Assembly (NCBI GenBank): GCA_008638375.1
Contig: CM018035.1
Location: forward strand, 19,905,320 to 19,969,319
Direction: 5' to 3'
Source of the DNA: Nyssa sinensis
Lineage: Eukaryota > Streptophyta > Magnoliopsida > Cornales > Nyssaceae
Length of the DNA stretch: 64,000 nucleotides
How positions within the stretch are numbered: the first letter of the stretch is position 1; the number at the start of each line of letters is the position of its first letter. The translations under genes and the position numbers were made by a program. The notes under the pieces are model-generated. The model searched no databases and had not been told where the DNA came from. It was given only the letters and a program-made list of their open reading frames with translations. Of this stretch, positions 25,501 to 36,200 are shown in pieces.

Positions 25501-26938
25501 AAGATGATGCCGTTTGGAGATATTGCTACACATCTCCTCATTCTTTACGACACAACCACCTACCTGCAGCCCTTATGGGTTTTATTCCTCTCATTTATTG
25601 CTCATTTTTTTTCTTTATTATTGAATTTCCATAGCAACATTTTGATCAGTTTACACTAAAAAAATGAAGGCCAAATCTTACACATAATGGACCACTTCGC
25701 TCACTACCGAAAATCGTTATGGATACAAGCAGCATCTACCCAACTCTGTTCTTCCCTAACATATATATATATATATATTCATTATTTTGTAAAGCAAAAG
25801 AAAACACAAATGCAAGACATAATTATGGGTCAGCCATGATTGACCTCTTCTTTATGCATGCACACCTACATACGTATATATATTTTAAATATGTTCTTGA
25901 ACTAAGTGACAAGTTCAAGACCCTTACCTCACTCATGGAGAGAAGAAACTTTATAGAGAGAAAAAACTTCAAGCTTTCATCAATGGCTGCCATGAGCACA
26001 CCCCACTGCCCAAGCCACTAACCAAGCTTTCTCCAAGTTCTAGTTAGTCCTTAAGTTGCCATTGTTAAAAAAATTCCCTTCAAGCTCCTTGTGGAAGGGA
26101 CCTGAAATGAGTGCTTCATCATGTTTTCAATGGTGAAACCCAATCTCACAAAACCCGATGTCATGTTCATCTACACACACTTAGCTCACACACAGACACA
26201 CACTCTCTCATATATACATTATTTCACACATAATACCACACACACTCTTTTCTCGCAATGTATATGAAACACTCCTATATATACATAATTTGAGATAGGG
26301 ATGAGGATAAAAAGAAAAAGTATATTCAAAAATTAATGAGAAAGAGGGAGAGAGAGATAGTCTGGACTGAAAAAAGGGGAAGAGGATAGAGAAAAATTTG
26401 ATTTGTCCCATTCATGTCTTGTCCCTTCTACGTCACATGTCTCCATTGTCTCCTTACTATGCACTTGGACACACAAGTATTTTTCACCCCCTTTCACCCA
26501 ATAAGGTTATGCAATGTGTCCCTCACCTAAAATATCTCCCAAGCTTCTCCAAGAAGCTTTGCACAACTCCCAAAAAGCCATGTGGTCAGTTGGCCACACG
26601 TGTGTGCATACGTGCTCAAAAATAAACTATCTCAAAATTACACCAAAATTGGCACCCTAACTAATTTCGACATACTGATTCCAAAAATGTCATTTGTTTC
26701 TCCAAATTCAGTTATTAGAATTTTCAAATTTATTTGTGTCCCATATATGACTATGTAGTCTCGTGGCCCACACGAGTCCCAAATTGTTAAAACCCCGATT
26801 TAGCTTCATTGTATTTTAATAGTGACTTATTTATTGATTTCACAATTTTCTTGATACATCTTCAATTAATTATCTAACATCAATTTAGACTTAAAAAATT
26901 ACTAACTTGCCCTTTGACAATTTTTTGGGTCTTTACTA
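22556..26938 (-). mobile_element. Large solo LTR, minus orientation (4,383 bp)
   Basis: Begins TGTCACGCCCTG on the + strand, i.e. the minus strand ends in GGGCGTGACA. The other end reads TCTTTACTA, one base off the TGTAAAGA start seen in the related fragment at 17348. Flanks AAACG (22551-22555) and GAACG (26939-26943) match at 4 of 5. No gag or pol sequence is present. It carries a ~153-bp tandem series at 24161-24930, a poly-T run at 25350 and (TA)n/(AC)n tracts. Small open stretches show no family likeness. Confidence 0.65.
24161..24935. repeat. Diverged tandem repeat, period about 153 bp
   Basis: The marker phrase GTCCAAAAACCTTAAGG, in variants, recurs at 24161, 24313, 24467, 24621, 24774 and 24921, with spacings of 152, 154, 154, 153 and 147 bp. 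On the minus strand the units read TTTTTGGACCTTCTAGATCC, matching the ~150-bp repeat in the gypsy LTRs at 7611 and 10400. Confidence 0.75.
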
Positions 26939-27316
26939 GAACGTCCCATTCTTTTTGTTTCTTTTTTATTGTCTAATGTACTATGCATATATCTATATAT
27001 ATAAAAACTATGCCATACAGTCGAGGACATTATTTTATCCCATTTAGCCCCACTAATTGTGCATATATTAATTATTCACATATACATATAATTAACTAAT
27101 TATTTCTTTAATTATATCAATTTATAAAATCTTCAAACACAAGAAATATAAAGTGATAAGGTAACTATATAAAGAAATTCACAAAATAAAGAAATTTTTA
27201 TCTAATAATAGAATTAGACCACCAATACTAAACATGTTAAGTTAGATTGGCTACCATATTAATTATCACTAATTAGGACATAATATATAATTATCAAAAT
27301 TAGCTCGGACATTACA

Positions 27317-28760
27317 GTCCTTAACCTGGGTATAGCCTCGGGCTACCAACCTAACTTTGTTTCTATTTATGGTACCATGCTAATCTAGCTTATTCTTAAA
27401 ACCCCACTAAGTACCAATCATATTACACTCTCTAAGTCAGGAAACTAATTCTCAAACATCAAGCTTTGTGAATTAAAACAATTCATCTAGCATGACAATG
27501 ATTCAATCCTCAAGTTGGAGTGTTTCCTTCACATTCTTGGGTTCTACCTTTGAAGTGAAGCAATGAAAACTCACTTCATTCTCTAATTGAGCCCTAGTCA
27601 TGACTTTTCTCTAAATCTCCAATCACATGTGAGAGATCATGACTTTTTAACTCACCCAAGTAGGTACACCTTTATCATTGGTTGTTGAGGTACCTTCTAT
27701 AATCTCCAACTCCAACTCCAACTCCATCTCCTTCTCAACTACACTAGAAGTGTTTTTGGTGTTTTCTCGAACTAAGGGTTCACTCACACCTAGTAGGTTA
27801 TCAAGATCTTTTTCTCTAGAGATCACTCTTTCATCAACGATAACCACATTGATTAACTCCATAACAATTGATTTTTTAATATTGTAAACTCTATAAGCTC
27901 AATTATTTGTGGAGTAAGTTAAAAAGATCCCTTCGTCACTTTTTTGATCAAATTGGCCTATGCTTTCTCTATCTCTAAAGATATATAATTTATTTTTCAA
28001 AGACTTTGAAATACTTAAGGTTAGGCTTCCTACCAGTCTATAACTCATATTGGGTTTGACATGAACCTCGTTTGAGGTAAACTGATTGATCATATGGCAA
28101 ACAATGCTAATTGTTTCAACCCAAAATCTCCTAGGCACACCCTTTACATGGTGTATAACCTTAGCCATCTCTTGGATGAGTCTATTTTTTCTCTCAACAA
28201 CCTTATTTTTTAAGGTGTGATGAGAGCTAAAAATTCATGCTTAATGCCTAGGTTTTCATAGTAGCTAGTCACTTTAGACTCCTAACCCTAGTAATTGTGT
28301 AACCCTTTTCAGTTTAGTTTCTTTGACAAATACTAATGAAGACATTATAGACATGTTTTCTTTTTAAGAAAATCTACAAAAAAGTACCTAGAGAAATCAT
28401 CAACCATAAATACGATATATCTGGTAACACCTTGACTCTATGTTCGCATTGGACCTATGAGATCCACGTGAAGAAACTATAAAGGATAAGAGGTAGCAAG
28501 ATATGAAGAGTTCTTGTATGAAACTCTAGTTTTTTTGGCCTTTGTATATTCCACACACACATATAAAAGTCTTTCTTAGTTTAGGTAAACCATTGACTAA
28601 ATCATTATTAGACAATCTCTTTAAGTCTTTCAAGTTCAAATGGCCTAATCTCTTTTGCCACAAGTTGCAACCCTCAACCTTGGCACTATTGCAGATAATA
28701 GTGGGATTCGGAATGATACAATAGCAATTTTCTAAAAAACTAATCCCTTGCAAGACACAC
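27317..28760 (-). pseudogene. Copia-B pol: GAG-pre-integrase, integrase, start of reverse transcriptase
   Basis: The minus strand shows, in order, a GAG-pre-integrase domain (28753-28526) with LWQKRLGHLNLKDLKRLSN; an integrase C-terminal segment (28168-27899) with HHVKGVPRRFWVETISIVCHM and DQKSDEGIFLTYSTNN; an acidic linker (27862-27647); and the first block of RVT_2, RNKVRLVARGYTQVKD (about 27365-27317). The integrase core between them is decayed. Coding stops abruptly at 27317 where another element is inserted; the next RVT_2 block is at 17434. Integrase would insert element cDNA and RT would copy it, but this copy is dead. Confidence 0.8.
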
Positions 28761-28769
28761 TTCCCTTTT

Positions 28770-31190
28770 GTGTTAAGAAATTTACACTTATTTTTATTGA
28801 AATGGGCTGCAAGATTATTATTATATAATTAACTCATGCTAATCAAGTTATCTTTCATCCTATCTACATAAGAGTGATATTTAAACGTTACTACAGCAGC
28901 TTTAAAGTACATTGTTTAGTTTAGAAAAACCACTAATATGAATTGACCTTTTTCCTAACACATTAGACCTACTTCCATCACTAAAGGTAACAATCTCATC
29001 TTTGTGATCCTTAAGATGTGAAAATAGGGACTTATCACTAGTCATATATCACGAAAAGTCACTTTCAAAATACCATTGGCTAGTGTTGTGAGGTTTAAAA
29101 GTAGTTTGAATCACAAGGAAATTTAATTTATCTTTTCTAACCCAAATTTACCTAATCTTAAGATGATTTGGTTTAGATTAAACTTTTGAGATTTAGCCTT
29201 ATTTTTATTATTTACATCCTTATAGTTTTATTTAGAATTTTATGTATTGGACATTTTAATGACCTACTTTACTAGACTCTTAAATTTTGGGACTAATATA
29301 TTCAACTATTGCTTTAAGTTGGAAAATTTAAGCTTTTGCTCATTAGGCATACGTTGACTTGTGTCCTTTCTAGAAATTCTACACTACTTCCTAGGATGAC
29401 TTTCAACCTTGCAATAGGTGTAATAGGGAATTTTAGGTTTAGGTATCTCCTTAGCCTCTTACTTCAGAAGGACAAACACAATATACTTAAAAGTAGCTGA
29501 TTTGACTAATTAGTCTTAGTAGGCTTTTGAAGATCATTAAATGTCTTATAGCCTATACCAACCTTGCCATTCTTGACTTGGATAGTATTAAGCATTTTTG
29601 TCAATTTATTGGACCTGTCCTCAAGAGTGAATTTGACTTCCCTAGCCTTTTTAAGTTCAAGTTCAAGATGTTGAACTTTTGCTTGGTGGTTCTTCTTCTC
29701 TACATCACTAGACATAAGACTCTTCTTTAAGTTCTCAACCTCCTCAACTAAGGAATTGCGTTCTTACTCCATAACTTTGAGTTTCTTTAAAAGAGTAGCT
29801 CTGTGGGCCTTGAGTTGACTTATAAGTGCCTCATCCAACCTATATAGCACTTTTTTCTTTCTCACACAATTTGAGTTTACTAGCCAAACTCAAATTAACT
29901 TTCTTAATCTTGAGTGACTCTATATACAATTGCTCGTAAGTAATTTGTAACTTATTATCTTTAGCTTCATTCTCACTCTCAATCTTTGTTGACATCACTG
30001 TCAACATATTGTTCACTATCAATAGGGGATAGTGAACTATCAATATTACCTATGGTAGTTGTGAAGGCCAAGAATTAATTTTTTGCATCTTTTTCATCCT
30101 CGCCTTCATTCCCCTCATCCTCCTCACATTCATCATCAGTAAAGGTCGATTTTATTGCCCTATTATTATTATTCTTATTTTCTTCTTATTTAGGCATCAA
30201 CTACTATGTGTCTCCAATTATGGCAATCATAGTACTCTATATTGGAAGATTGATTCAAAGATTGACTAGAAGACCTTCTACTAGTGGAGGACTTAATGGA
30301 TTTACTCTTAGAGTTACTACAACTATTTGAGGGTCTTTTGCTTAAGCTTTATTGATATTTAGGATTTGACTTTTTTGTTCTTCTGAAACCTATTAAATCT
30401 TTTAACAACCATTGAAAGCTCATCATCATTGAGATGTGTTGACTAGATGTTGGAATTCTCTTCCTTTTCAGTCCTAAACTTACTTAAGTGCAAGAGTCTT
30501 TGACTTTTTAGGTTGTATACAAGTTAACTCAAAAGTTTAAAGAGAATCCACTAGTTCATCAACTTTGAAAAATTCAACATCTTTACTTTCTTCAATGGTA
30601 GTGACCTTAGGTTGAAACCTGTCAAGTAAAGATCTCAATATCTTCCTAATAATTTTAGGCTCCTCTATTTTCATTCCCAGGTTGGATGAAGAATTCATAA
30701 CAACACTTAGAATTCATAAAAATCTAAACAAAGATTTAGACTTGTCTATTCTAAGTGATTTAAACCTAGTAGTTAGCATTTGAAACTTAAATTTTTTTCC
30801 AACAATTGTACCTTTATGAGTAGTCTATAAAATATCCCAAGCTTCCTCAAAAGTTTCACACATTATTATACATTGAAACTCCTCAACTATGAAAACATTG
30901 AAGATAATAATCAGTCCTTTAGTATTAAACACTCTTTCTTTAATATCAATATCATCCCAACTAGTAACGGGTTTCTTAGCAACTTCACCAGTAAGGGTGG
31001 TAACAAGAGGTTTCCATCCATTTTGGAGAAACAACCAGACACGTTCATTTATGGATCTAAGGAATGTCCTCATCTTGACTTTTTAGTAGGTATAATTATT
31101 GTTGTCAAACAAGGGAGGATGGGTAACAGAACTACCTTTACAAAAACTATTCATCTAGATTAGAAATAGGATCAATCTAATTTCCAAGAC
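28770..31190 (-). pseudogene. Copia-B Gag, broken
   Basis: Minus-strand Gag remnant parallel to copia-A. The N-terminal region (31073-30825) has MRTFLRSINERVWLFLQ and TCETFEEAWDIL-like phrases of the DUF4219/UBN2 fold. The region around 30420-30180 encodes the Ser/Arg-rich and zinc-knuckle part, with YYDCHNWRHIVVDA-like sequence in which cysteines are already lost. Charged coiled-coil segments follow (30043-29840 and 29715-29506). Frames change repeatedly and many stops are present. Confidence 0.75.
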
Positions 31191-31192
31191 AA

Positions 31193-31206
31193 CCACTCTT
31201 ATACCA
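31193..31206 (-). other. Primer-binding site of copia-B
   Basis: The minus strand reads TGGTATAAGAGTGG; its first 10-11 bases match the initiator-Met complement TGGTATCAGAG with one change. It separates the LTR from gag and sets the minus orientation. Confidence 0.65.
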
Positions 31207-32246
31207 ATTTGAAAAGCCCTATTTTTATCTAGATGTATAAGAATAGACCTAGAGGGGGTGAATGGGTTTATATAGAAAATTTAAAATTATCTTAACCAAT
31301 TTTAAATTGCTCCATTATGATTGAGTTTTTTCTTTAATTATGTGCGTATTAATGATTATCGTAGTGTGAAACTGCAGTGAATGATAAATCAATAATATAG
31401 TAGTAAAGAGATTGACACTATGATATTTACAAGAAAAGCGTATTCTCCACCACTTCGAATCCATGGACAATTCACTTCAATCACAACTGCAACTCTTCAC
31501 AACCTCAAACTCCTTCAATTGCACGATCTTGAATCCTCGATGCTCCGACTTGCTTAGAATGATGATTAGTTGTTGAAAGGGCTGTTATTCAATGGATAAC
31601 GAGTCTATATGTGCATGGATTGTATTGAAAATCTTTTTGAAAAGTTAGATGTTTAGATTTGGGATAGCCAAAAAAGCCTTTTTCGAAGTTGTATCAAAAG
31701 CCTTATATAGGTAAGGTTATGAAGGTAGAATCCATAAACCAAATTAGAATAGAAAACTAATTCTGACACATGTTCCTTTGAATGACAATCGAGCTTGTTC
31801 AACATTTGAACGAGAAATCAAATGAGTTCGAACAAACCAATCACTAGAATTTTGGTTTGAACAAATACTCAAACGAGCTCGAACGAGAGCTCATTGTTAG
31901 TGTTGTTCGAACGAAGCCAAGCCTCGTTCGAACAAGATTAGCGTTGTTCGAATGTCAATGACTATTTAAATTGTATTTGACTCTAATTTATTTTTTAAAC
32001 ATTTTCTACTTAAAATCTTGAGTCAATTATATATTCAAATATGCCAAGCACATATAACCACTATTAATCCAATTAAAAACACTTTTAATGCATGGAACGT
32101 GTGTACTATAACCCTAGGTAATGTATTCAATCCTTTACCTTATGCTTACCATTGTGAACCCAACACTATAAAATCTGCTAATATTGCTCGAATACATAAA
32201 TATCACAAGACTTGAGAACACCGACTCACTTTTAATTTTGTCAACA
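31207..32246 (-). repeat. Copia-B 5' LTR
   Basis: Runs from the primer-binding site to a minus-strand start TGTTGACAAAATT at 32246. It contains the AGAGGGGGTGAATGGG phrase shared with copia-A and a cluster of GTTCGAAC and GAACGAG motifs at 31785-31955. The left boundary by the primer site is approximate. No 3' LTR of this element is seen in the window. Confidence 0.6.
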
Positions 32247-32939
32247 CAAACTTTCCAATAAAATAAATAACTCAAAGTCCTAATACTAATATTTCTTGCA
32301 ATATATGCAATTTACTAAGATCTAGAATTCTATATATATGAATAATTTGTGTGCATGTATTCTTGAAATTAGGCAAGCTTTGGTAAAAAGACCCTTTTAA
32401 GCTTCAAGTAGTGTAAACCAAACAAATTTTGAGTAGTTTCAATACTAATAGCTTGACCTCATTAATTTAGAATTGGGCTCCTTTCAGGCACTAAACTTAG
32501 CTCAACTTCCTCGATGCATCATTCAATTTATATCATGTGTTATTTTATTTTACACATCATATATCCAATAATGCAATGAGAAAATTGCCAAATCTATATA
32601 TTTTTTTAGAGAGAATCTCATTCTTAATATGCACCCTAAGAACTATCTCTTATTTAAATTTGAGTAAAAATTTTATTTGATATGTTATTTTTCAATGGTG
32701 AGATAAAATTTTGGTCAAATCTTTTAAAAATATTCTCTATCACGTCTTCAAAAATTTCAATCTTGTCTAAAAAAGTTTTTAATTTATTTTTAAACAGTTA
32801 TTTGAGTGCATCAAAAGTGATTATACATTCGAATTTGAATTTGAATAAAAATAGATTTGGTATGAATCAATTTAAGGTTAGTATGAAAGTTTTTTTTTTT
32901 TTTTTTTAAATGTAACTCAAATTTAAATTTGAGTTGAGA
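32247..32939. promoter_or_regulatory. AT-rich upstream region of the ESP1-like gene
   Basis: No gene is seen. It holds repeated ATTTAAATTTGAG and GAATTTGAATTTG motifs, a T-run at 32890-32907, and a perfect 22-bp palindrome at 32914-32935 with arms AACTCAAATTT/AAATTTGAGTT. Part of it may be a decayed foldback repeat. I cannot place a TATA box with confidence. Confidence 0.35.
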
Positions 32940-33139
32940 TGACCTAACCTTTCCTATGCCCCGAACTGCGTTACATCTGTATCGAGAACCTACGGCACAG
33001 CCCATACTTTTCGGCCTTCCGTTGACTCCCTTCTTTGAGCTTAGGCCCTGAAAGTACAAAACCGTCTTCTACCGTTCTACCAAAGGGGCCCTGTAACGCA
33101 GTCGGAATTGAGGGCTCTCTCTCTTTGTTCACAGAATAA
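32940..33139 (+). promoter_or_regulatory. Probable core promoter and 5' UTR of the ESP1-like gene
   Basis: A sharply more GC-balanced stretch directly before the start codon, unlike the AT-rich sequence around it. Short CT-rich runs (CTCTCTCTCTTTG, 33115-33128) just upstream of ATG are common in plant 5' UTRs. The transcription start cannot be fixed from sequence alone. Confidence 0.45.
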
Positions 33140-33232
33140 ATGGAGGGAAAGCAGGTCTCCGGCGACGGTTTGCCGGCGAATCTGGCCGGAATGTCCAAGA
33201 ACCAGCTCTACGACATTATGTCTCAGATGAAG
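33140..33232 (+). CDS. ESP1: ESP1-like exon 1
   Basis: Start codon plus 30 codons, beginning [10 protein letters not shown] and ending in DIMSQMK, then donor GTAGAC. The first ATG is chosen because the hinge domain begins within 20 residues and no upstream in-frame coding exists. Ends in phase 0. Confidence 0.9.
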
Positions 33233-36200
33233 GTAGACAGTTTTTTATTTTTAAATTCAATTTACTTTTTCCTTTGTATTCTTTTCCAACTTTCTTTACC
33301 TCCAAAAATGCTTGACCGCTAGTAAAAAAGAAAGATTTAGCAATTAGTTATACCCTATGCGGTTTTATGTTATCTGTACAGACACTGATCGAACAGAACC
33401 AGCAACAAGCGAGACAAATTCTAATCCAAAACCCACAACTGACTAGAGCTCTCTTTCAGGTAAGTAGATATGTTTTCAAATTCGTATTGTGTTTCTTTCA
33501 GTGGTCTTCTTGCTTGTTCTTTGTTATCTGATACAACATTTTTGCCGTTCTTTTATGGAATTTTGTGACATTAGGGTTTCATATGCATTTAAAATTTGAA
33601 TATTGTAATGTAAATTAGAGTTTATTGTTCAAGTTGGTCACGACAATCTGTCAAAACGTGGAGTTTAGTTTCTGGTCATACGCATGCTGTGTTTGAAGGA
33701 ATCTATAAATTATGCATATATGACTTTATTATTATTATTATTATTTTTGATAAGTACACATATATGAATTTTTTTTTTTTATTATTTTTGATAAGTATAC
33801 ATACATGAATTTATAATTATGAATATCTTTTGATTAATGTGATGAGATGATAGGAGTAACACCTATAATGAGAGAAAACCAGTTGAGGTGATATGACCAT
33901 GGAATAACAAATATCACTAAATACACTTGTAAGAGAGAGCCTCATATCAAAGGTCATGGTTGAGGGTGGAGTAACCAAAATTAACTTTAATAGAGATAGT
34001 AAAAAAATATGATAATATGTGGTTTAACTGAGGAAATATTCTCAAATAGAGTACAATAATGAGAAAGAGTATAATGACGAGACATGATTCACGTAGCCGA
34101 CTCCAAATAGTTGGGATAAGGTTTTGTTGAGTTGAATTGAGTTGTTTTTAATTATTTTGATATTGATATAGTGGTTGTGTTTTAGACTCCGCCTAACTAT
34201 ATTTTTCTTGTGGAACCATCCCTTGCCTTCGGTGGTAACCAAATTAGGGCTAGCGGCATGCTGCTGAAGCATCAAAACAACTAATGAGAACCATTCTCAA
34301 CATCTCTGGGAAGAATATCCTGTTTACCAAGTTTTGTGGGCTCAGCCCCAGTCTAGTTGGGGGGTATAGTTGCTTGCTTTTGTGAGTTGCATTCCATTAA
34401 CACATGCCGATAGTCATCAATCCACCTGAGCAACCATATGTTACGGACATTTCGATCCCTAGGCAACATCCAGGTTGTGTGTCTTATTAAACTGTCTTGC
34501 TTTATCATTGCTTAAATGGCCATTAATTTATAATTTTATTACCAATTGTTGCTTGAGTAAGATTAATTAAAAGTAAACATTTCTTGTAATGTCTTATCAA
34601 ATATTAATTGGGACAAAATTGTTTGGCATGCAGATGGAACAGACAATGTGACATGCCACAAACTCTCTCTAAAACTTGGTTGGTTCATGTAGGGTGCATA
34701 GTTGGATTGTATTAAGATATATATTTTTTTATCCGAGAATGATTTCCTCTGATATATAGATGATTAACAAACATAGTAAGAGTAAGGTGCGCAAGTTACC
34801 TAATTACTTTGGTTACTTGTTATTTGGAATTAATAATGCAAAGATATAGATCACTGTCTATCTTGTATCTGAGCTATTGATGTGCTATGGTCCTTTCCTT
34901 AATTCTTCCAGGTTCAAAGTCCATCCGCCTTTAAGATTATGAAATGAAGAAGGAATAGGGAATAGTGACATGTAGTAGGTTGGTAAATTGGCTAAGGTAC
35001 TCTTGATTAGAATTAATCTACCCCCGTTTCGACAGATGATGCTTCTTCCACCCCGCCAACTTCCCTTGGAACCTTTGAATGATGAGGTCCCAAATTCTGC
35101 TAGATCTTGAAGAAGCTCCTAACAAGAGCCCTAAGTAAGAAGATGGAAAAGCACCTGCTTTGCAGCCCAAAGTCCATGCCAACCTATCCAACCGCCTCAC
35201 CTCCCCGGAAAAATCTCACACATATTCAAGTTTATGCCCTGACACCGCCTCAAAACTGATAAAAATGCAGCGAAAAAAACAAATTTGCCTCTCTTTAGCT
35301 TCGCAAAAGATTAGAGTATCATCTGCAAATAAAAGATGAGATACCTCTACGTCACCACCATTACTATCCATCATCTTGAAACCCTTCACCAATCTCATCT
35401 CCACTACACTATTCATCATATGGCTAGAGGCCTCCACAACCACCACGAACAAGAAGGATGAGAGAGGATCTCCTTGTCGCAAGCCTTTAGAAGTTTGGAA
35501 GAAACCCACAGGAGAACTATTGACTAGGACTAATAAGGAGTCTAAAGAAATGCATGCCCATATCCAATTACTCCACTTATTGCCAAAGCCCATTTTTCGC
35601 AACATTGTCATCAAGAACCCCAACACACATGGTCATACTCTTTTTCGATGTCTGGTTTGCACGCCACACCACTCTCTTTTCGTTTTCTTTTAGAATCGAT
35701 GCATTCATTGGCTATGAGCATTGCATCTAAGATTTGCCTTCCCCTAATGAAAGCGTTCTGATTCTGTGAAATAATCCACCCCAACATCCCCCTCACCCGG
35801 TTTGCTAAAACTTTGGCTAGGAGCTTGTAGACATTGCCTACCAGACTTATTGGCCGAAAGTCTAACATTCTCTGCTCCCTCCTTCTTTGGGATTAAAGCA
35901 ATGAAGGATGCATTTAGGCTTTTTTGAAACGAACCCACCCTGCGAAAGTAATCAAACACTGTCAAAATATCACCCCTAACAACTTCCTAACAGTGTTTAT
36001 AAAATGCCATAGTGAAACCATTAGGACCTAGGGATTTATCTCCATCACTCGAATTCAAAGCTTCAACTATTTCCTCTTCCTCGAAAGGATTCTCCAACCC
36101 GACAGGTTCATCCCTATTCAATTGTTCACACACAGGTTTTATAAATCTGGACTGCCCACTTCTAGGCTCCCTATACACGTCTTGATAGAAGGATGAAATG

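Larger units (their letters stand above)
17435..27316 (-). mobile_element. LTR-type insertion splitting the copia-B reverse transcriptase, itself nested
   Basis: The block begins TGTCATGCTTC on the + strand and ends CGGACATTACA, so on the minus strand it starts TGTAATGTCCG and ends GCATGACA, the TG...CA form of an LTR. Flanks read AGGGT and AGGAC on the minus strand, a possible mutated 5-bp target duplication (3/5). Removing the block and one flank restores the copia reading frame QVKGIDFDEAF. Excluding two later insertions (18079-21138 and 22556-26938), about 2.4 kb remains (17435-18078, 21139-22555, 26939-27316) with no coding sequence. It is probably a solo LTR, but the family is unknown. 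Confidence 0.55.

Noticed and set aside
33140..33232. Full CstF64 with an RRM (exons missing upstream)
   Set aside because: No RNP1/RNP2-type coding is seen on the + strand in the 33 kb upstream, and the start codon begins directly before the hinge, as in ESP1.
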